Shown here one piece after another: positions 61,017-64,000 of a stretch of DNA of 64,000 nt. How positions within the stretch are numbered: the first letter of the stretch is position 1; the number at the start of each line of letters is the position of its first letter. The notes beneath the pieces were generated by a model, which searched no databases, was not told where the DNA came from, and worked only from the letters and a program-made list of their open reading frames with translations. The translations under genes and the position numbers were made by a program. This stretch comes from SKHV01 sp963678565. Its GTDB lineage: Bacteria > Bacteroidota > Bacteroidia > Bacteroidales > Prolixibacteraceae. The stretch lies in NCBI GenBank assembly GCA_963678565.1, contig OY782875.1, positions 1,364,001 through 1,428,000 of the forward strand, in the 5' to 3' direction.

Positions 61017-61301
61017 TTAATTTTCTAAGTGGTGATTAATTAGTTTTTTTATTTCTGATTTTTTCTTTGAACTAATGCTCGAATTTTGATTGGTTTTAGA
61101 GCAAGTATTGTGAATTGATTCTTCAAAACGATTATTAAATACATCAAACGATTTACAATATTTGCAAACTAATAGGTGTAATGAAAGCTTAATACGTTCG
61201 CGAAACAATATTTTGCGATAATGTTTCAAGGCAATCAGACTTGTTGCTTCATCACACGAAAGCATTAGTTTATGCACTGTTTTATTGAAGTTATTGCTCA
61301 T
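61017..61301 (-). CDS. zinc-finger anti-sigma-like protein
   Basis: A 94-residue soluble protein. LSCDEATSLIALKHY near the N-terminus and LHLLVCKYCKSF (His 42, Cys 46, Cys 49) form the H-x3-C-x2-C zinc-binding anti-sigma motif. No membrane helix is seen, so it would be a cytosolic, possibly redox- or metal-sensitive, anti-sigma. Its start overlaps the sigma gene by 11 nt, the usual arrangement for a sigma/anti-sigma pair. Confidence 0.75.
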   Translation of the reverse strand: MSNNFNKTVHKLMLSCDEATSLIALKHYRKILFRERIKLSLHLLVCKYCKSFDVFNNRFEESIHNTCSKTNQNSSISSKKKSEIKKLINHHLEN

Positions 61302-61884
61302 TAATCCAATTGTTTTCCATACATTCTTGCAATTGTAATTTTGCGCGGTGTATGATCACCCATAAATTAGACGCTGAAATATTTAATTCCTTACAGATTG
61401 ATTTCGATTCGAGTTCGTCTATGTTTTTAAGCCTGAAAACTGTGGCCCATTTATCTGGTAAAACTTCCAAACAATACCTTAAAATTTCGTAAAATTCGCT
61501 ATTGATTAATTCCTTATCAGAATCTGAGAATGAGGTTGAACGGTTGCTTTCAAGCCAGCTCCCTTCTTGTTTGCCTTCGTGATAGAAGTATCGATAGGAG
61601 CCTTGCACATTATTAATATCATAGAATTTCCCAGAGAATTTTTTTTCTGAGCTTCTATAATAATCAATAATCTTATTTTTTAGAATTGTGTAAAGCCATG
61701 TTTTCTCTGAGCTTTCAGCTCTGAAATTCTCTTTCTGTTTTAATCCAGAGATAAAGGTTTCTTGTACCAAATCTTCTGCAATCTCGGTTTTATTAACTCT
61801 GGAGATTGTATATCGAAAAAGTTGATCGGCATAGCGATCGACCCATTTTTCTGGTTCAAGTTGTTGTTGGGACTTTACACTCAT
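61291..61884 (-). CDS. ECF-type RNA polymerase sigma factor
   Basis: Extracytoplasmic-function sigma factor. Region 2 spans about residues 15-85 (YTISRVNKTEIAEDLVQETFISGLKQ ... TWLYTILKNKIIDYYRSSEK). Region 4 lies near the C-terminus (LPDKWATVFRLKNIDELESKSICKELNISASNLWVIIHRAKLQLQECM). About 197 residues from the Met at 61884, preferred over 61911 because the conserved part begins there. It likely controls the precursor operon and itself. Confidence 0.9.
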   Translation of the reverse strand: MSVKSQQQLEPEKWVDRYADQLFRYTISRVNKTEIAEDLVQETFISGLKQKENFRAESSEKTWLYTILKNKIIDYYRSSEKKFSGKFYDINNVQGSYRYFYHEGKQEGSWLESNRSTSFSDSDKELINSEFYEILRYCLEVLPDKWATVFRLKNIDELESKSICKELNISASNLWVIIHRAKLQLQECMENNWINEQ

Positions 61885-62146
61885 TATCTGCAATATAAAG
61901 CAATTCAACAAAAAATTAGAAAGGTTGTCAAAATATATATTCTTATTTCTTACTTAATTGTAACAAAGTGGTGATGGATAATACTAAATAGTGTGAAACA
62001 TTGTTATTAAAGCAATTGATTGTTTTAAAATTAAATAGAATGTCTTTATAGTTATATTAGTTGATTCAAGCAATGTAAATTATAAAGTACCGAGTTAAAG
62101 AATGTGAAAAATAGAAGAAAAGAGTAGAATATTCAATATATTCAAA
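61885..62146. other. intergenic region upstream of the sigma factor
   Basis: About 260 nt of AT-rich sequence between divergent genes. It must hold the sigma gene promoter. A TTGTAACAA on the minus strand near 61960-61974 resembles an ECF -35 element, but no CGTC follows at the right distance. Nothing else is recognised. Confidence 0.4.
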
Positions 62147-62154
62147 TACTTTTG
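62147..62154 (+). promoter_or_regulatory. -7 element of the acyl-carrier-like gene
   Basis: Perfect TACTTTTG, 24 nt before the ATG at 62179; an upstream Met at 62152 lies inside it and can be excluded. Confidence 0.6.
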
Positions 62155-62178
62155 AATAGAACCTATAAAGTAAATATC

Positions 62179-62418
62179 ATGGGAACAACAGAGAAGAAGA
62201 TGTATAAAGTACTTAGAAATGTTGGCGTGAAAAAGAGCTACATTGTACGTGCTCGTACACTTGACGATCTTTATTTAGATGAATACGATCGTAGATTATT
62301 ACTTTTTTATTTTGAAGATGAGTTTAAATTGCACTTGAAAGATTACCAAATAGAAAAACTTGATAATTTGGATGCATTGTATAATTTATTGTCAAAGAAT
62401 CCGATTGGAAGTAATTAG
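62179..62418 (+). CDS. acyl-carrier-protein-like small protein without the attachment serine
   Basis: 79 residues. The second half, LDDLYLDEYDRRLLLFYFEDEFKLHLKDYQIEKLDNLDALYNLL, has the helix pattern of an acyl carrier protein (DSL motif, then a LxxxEExF helix, then a DxxxxxLxTxxDxxxxL end). The position of DSL reads DEY, so the phosphopantetheine Ser is replaced by Glu. It cannot carry an acyl group the normal way. It stands alone with its own promoter and terminator. The likeness is my reading of the pattern and could be chance. Confidence 0.6.
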   Translation: MGTTEKKMYKVLRNVGVKKSYIVRARTLDDLYLDEYDRRLLLFYFEDEFKLHLKDYQIEKLDNLDALYNLLSKNPIGSN

Positions 62419-62442
62419 AAAATATAGAAATTATATCTTTGG

Positions 62443-62474
62443 AAATCCCTGTTAAAGCCTTTTAATAGGGATTT
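62443..62474 (+). terminator. terminator of the acyl-carrier-like gene
   Basis: AAATCCCTGTTAAA and TTTAATAGGGATTT-type arms (one G-U pair) with a short loop, then CTTTT. Confidence 0.78.
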
Positions 62475-62513
62475 CTTTTAAATTATTAAGTGTGAATCAA
62501 TTATTATAATCGA

Positions 62514-63815
62514 ATGAATATATTTAGAAAATTAGTTGTACTTTTTCTCTTAGGTGCAGTTGCCAGCGTTTCTTTATTAGCCCAATCTAGTTCGTTACAG
62601 ATCAAACTGAAAGAGCTTCCAAATGTTATTTCGGTAGAGAAAATTAAAAATCATGAGTTTTTTGAAGAGGCTTATGAAATTATTTTAGAGCAGCCATTAA
62701 ATTATAAGAATGCGGAGGATGGTACTTTTCAGCATCGTTTGGTTTTGTCTCATCATAATTCGAACAGTCCTGTGGTGATGGTTACCGAAGGATATCGAGC
62801 CGATCATACTACCAATCCTCGATATATCAATGAGCTGTCGGAAATCGTAGAAGGAAATCAGCTTGTAGTAGAACATCGTTATTTCAGTAAATCGATGCCT
62901 GAAAATCCAAATTATGATTTTCTAACTCTAGAAAATTCGATGAACGATTTGCATCAAATTTACGAGCTTTTTAAAACGATTTATCCCGAATCGAAATGGA
63001 TTTCAACCGGGATCAGTAAAGGTGGGCAAACCACTTTAACGTACAAAACTTTCTTTCCTAACGATATGGATATCTGGGTTCCGTATGTGGCACCACTAAA
63101 TTATAAACTTGAAGAAAAGCGTCACGAAAAGTTTTTGTCAAAAGTTGGAACGCAAGCTGTTCGCGATGAATTGTTTGAATTTCAAAATCAAATTCTGGAG
63201 GCACGTGATACAATTCAGGTTCTATTAGATTCCTTAATCGAGGTGAAAGGTTTTACGTATAATGTTTCTAATCAAGCGGTTTTAGATTATTGTGTGTTAG
63301 AATATCCATTTGCTTTTTGGCAATGGGGCACCGATCCTGAATCAATTCCTTCGGATACAGCAAGTATTCAAGTTTTATTTAAGCATTTGATGAAAGTGAG
63401 TTCTTGCGATTATTTTTCGCATCAAGGAATTGAGCCAATTAAAGCTTGTTATGTGATGTTTGCGCGCGAAATGGGATATTATGCTTACAATAGTAAGCCA
63501 TTTAAAGGCAAATTGGAGATTAAAAACGCAAAAGGATATTTCACGGAGTTGTTTTTGCCAAAAGACATGAAAATCAAATATTCGAATAAGATCTCTAAGA
63601 AAATTCGAAAGACTGTTAATAAAGATGGAGACCATATATTAATGATCTACGGGGAAGTAGACCCATGGTCGGCAACAGCTGTAATGCCTTCAAAGAAATC
63701 AGAAGCATTGAAATTTGTAAATCCTGGTTATAGTCATCGGGCTAGAATCAATAACATGCCGATGGATATGAAATCAAAAATATATATGCAATTGGAAACT
63801 TGGTTAAGTGAATAA
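62514..63815 (+). CDS. secreted S37-type serine peptidase
   Basis: 433 residues with a signal peptide ending near LLAQS. The alpha/beta-hydrolase body matches the PS-10/S37 tripeptidyl-aminopeptidase family: VTEGYRADH, VVEHRYFSKSMP, and the nucleophile in STGISKGGQTT (Ser 168). Near the C-terminus the Asp of YGEVDPWSA and the His of GYSHRARI complete a likely triad. It probably cleaves peptides outside the cell. Single gene with a terminator. Confidence 0.85.
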   Translation: MNIFRKLVVLFLLGAVASVSLLAQSSSLQIKLKELPNVISVEKIKNHEFFEEAYEIILEQPLNYKNAEDGTFQHRLVLSHHNSNSPVVMVTEGYRADHTTNPRYINELSEIVEGNQLVVEHRYFSKSMPENPNYDFLTLENSMNDLHQIYELFKTIYPESKWISTGISKGGQTTLTYKTFFPNDMDIWVPYVAPLNYKLEEKRHEKFLSKVGTQAVRDELFEFQNQILEARDTIQVLLDSLIEVKGFTYNVSNQAVLDYCVLEYPFAFWQWGTDPESIPSDTASIQVLFKHLMKVSSCDYFSHQGIEPIKACYVMFAREMGYYAYNSKPFKGKLEIKNAKGYFTELFLPKDMKIKYSNKISKKIRKTVNKDGDHILMIYGEVDPWSATAVMPSKKSEALKFVNPGYSHRARINNMPMDMKSKIYMQLETWLSE

Positions 63816-63834
63816 CATTAGATAATATTAAAAG

Positions 63835-63863
63835 AAAACCGGAACAATTTGTTCCGGTTTTTT
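63835..63863. terminator. bidirectional terminator after the S37 peptidase
   Basis: AAAACCGGAACA (63835-63846) and TGTTCCGGTTTT (63850-63861) form a 12-bp stem with a 3-nt loop and a T-run. Confidence 0.88.
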
Positions 63864-63866
63864 TAT

Positions 63867-64000
63867 TTAATAAGCTCTTAAGGCTTCAACTTCATCTATT
63901 TCCATTGGTTTGTATTTTCCAATCCGCTCATAACCATCTGCGGTAATTAAATAGTCTTCTTCGTTTCTAATTCCACCAAAATCGTAATACTTCATTACTT
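63867..64000 (-). CDS. M24-family Xaa-Pro aminopeptidase, C-terminal end only
   Basis: Only about 44 codons are in the window, ending at TAA 63869-63867. The tail reads YYDFGGIRNEEDYLITADGY and then about 19 more residues. The GIRxEDxxLIT pattern is typical of the last strand of M24 (aminopeptidase P / prolidase) enzymes, including the Glu that binds metal. The rest lies outside the window. Confidence 0.75.
   Translation of the reverse strand, partial: VMKYYDFGGIRNEEDYLITADGYERIGKYKPMEIDEVEALRAY

Overview
The window looks like a stretch of an AT-rich Bacteroidota chromosome, most like marine Bacteroidales/Marinilabiliales relatives. The reasons are promoters of the TTTG / TAnnTTTG type in front of many genes, poor Shine-Dalgarno sequences, DUF4251 and DUF6913 family genes, the carboxynorspermidine route to polyamines, NfnAB and flavodiiron genes typical of (facultative) anaerobes, and a large secreted pectin-degrading cluster. 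The genus is a guess. I see no rRNA, tRNA, CRISPR array, insertion sequence or prophage.

Layout. 1-2.1 kb: the end of cysS, then metF. 2.2-10.1 kb: a complete trp operon on the minus strand (leader peptide, E, G, D, GNAT, C, methyltransferase-like, F, B, A). It starts with a textbook attenuator: a short leader ORF with three adjacent Trp codons, an antiterminator segment and an intrinsic terminator. trpG carries an apparent 1-nt deletion just before its catalytic HPE motif. 10.1-35.9 kb: mostly housekeeping genes, namely a histidine kinase-like protein without an ATPase domain, carboxynorspermidine dehydrogenase, ftcD, a thioredoxin-like protein, a cyclophilin, an EEP nuclease lipoprotein, mltG, a flavodiiron protein, AddB-like nuclease, ppk1, an APH-RapZ fusion with an overlapping 40-residue Cys protein, a PlsC-like acyltransferase, nspC, dapA, a ferredoxin, NfnAB, a dihydroorotate dehydrogenase-like protein, a glycosyltransferase and a beta-carbonic anhydrase.

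36.0-48.5 kb: a divergent pectin/rhamnogalacturonan cluster. One arm on the minus strand holds GH2, GH88 and a BNR-repeat lipoprotein; the other on the plus strand holds GH105, GH43, CE12, GH28 and CE8 pectinesterase. No SusC/SusD pair or regulator is in the window. The divergent control region holds two different inverted repeats. 48.5-58.2 kb: NfeD protease, a NUMOD4/HNH-like protein, purB, an MsbA-like ABC exporter, a small Lys/Cys-rich secreted protein divergent from a Cys-rich sensor kinase/response regulator pair, and gltX.

58.3-61.9 kb is the most interesting region. It reads as a RiPP-type system: ECF sigma factor, zinc-finger anti-sigma candidate, a secreted Lys-rich precursor peptide with Cys-Gly-Glu / EGKCG motifs, a DUF692 multinuclear iron oxidase (MNIO), a DUF2063-type partner and DoxX. 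This resembles the HvfABCD/bufferin copper-related clusters, here in a Bacteroidota version with a candidate ECF promoter and a hairpin between precursor and enzyme genes. The window closes with an acyl-carrier-like protein lacking the phosphopantetheine serine, an S37-type peptidase and the end of an M24 aminopeptidase.
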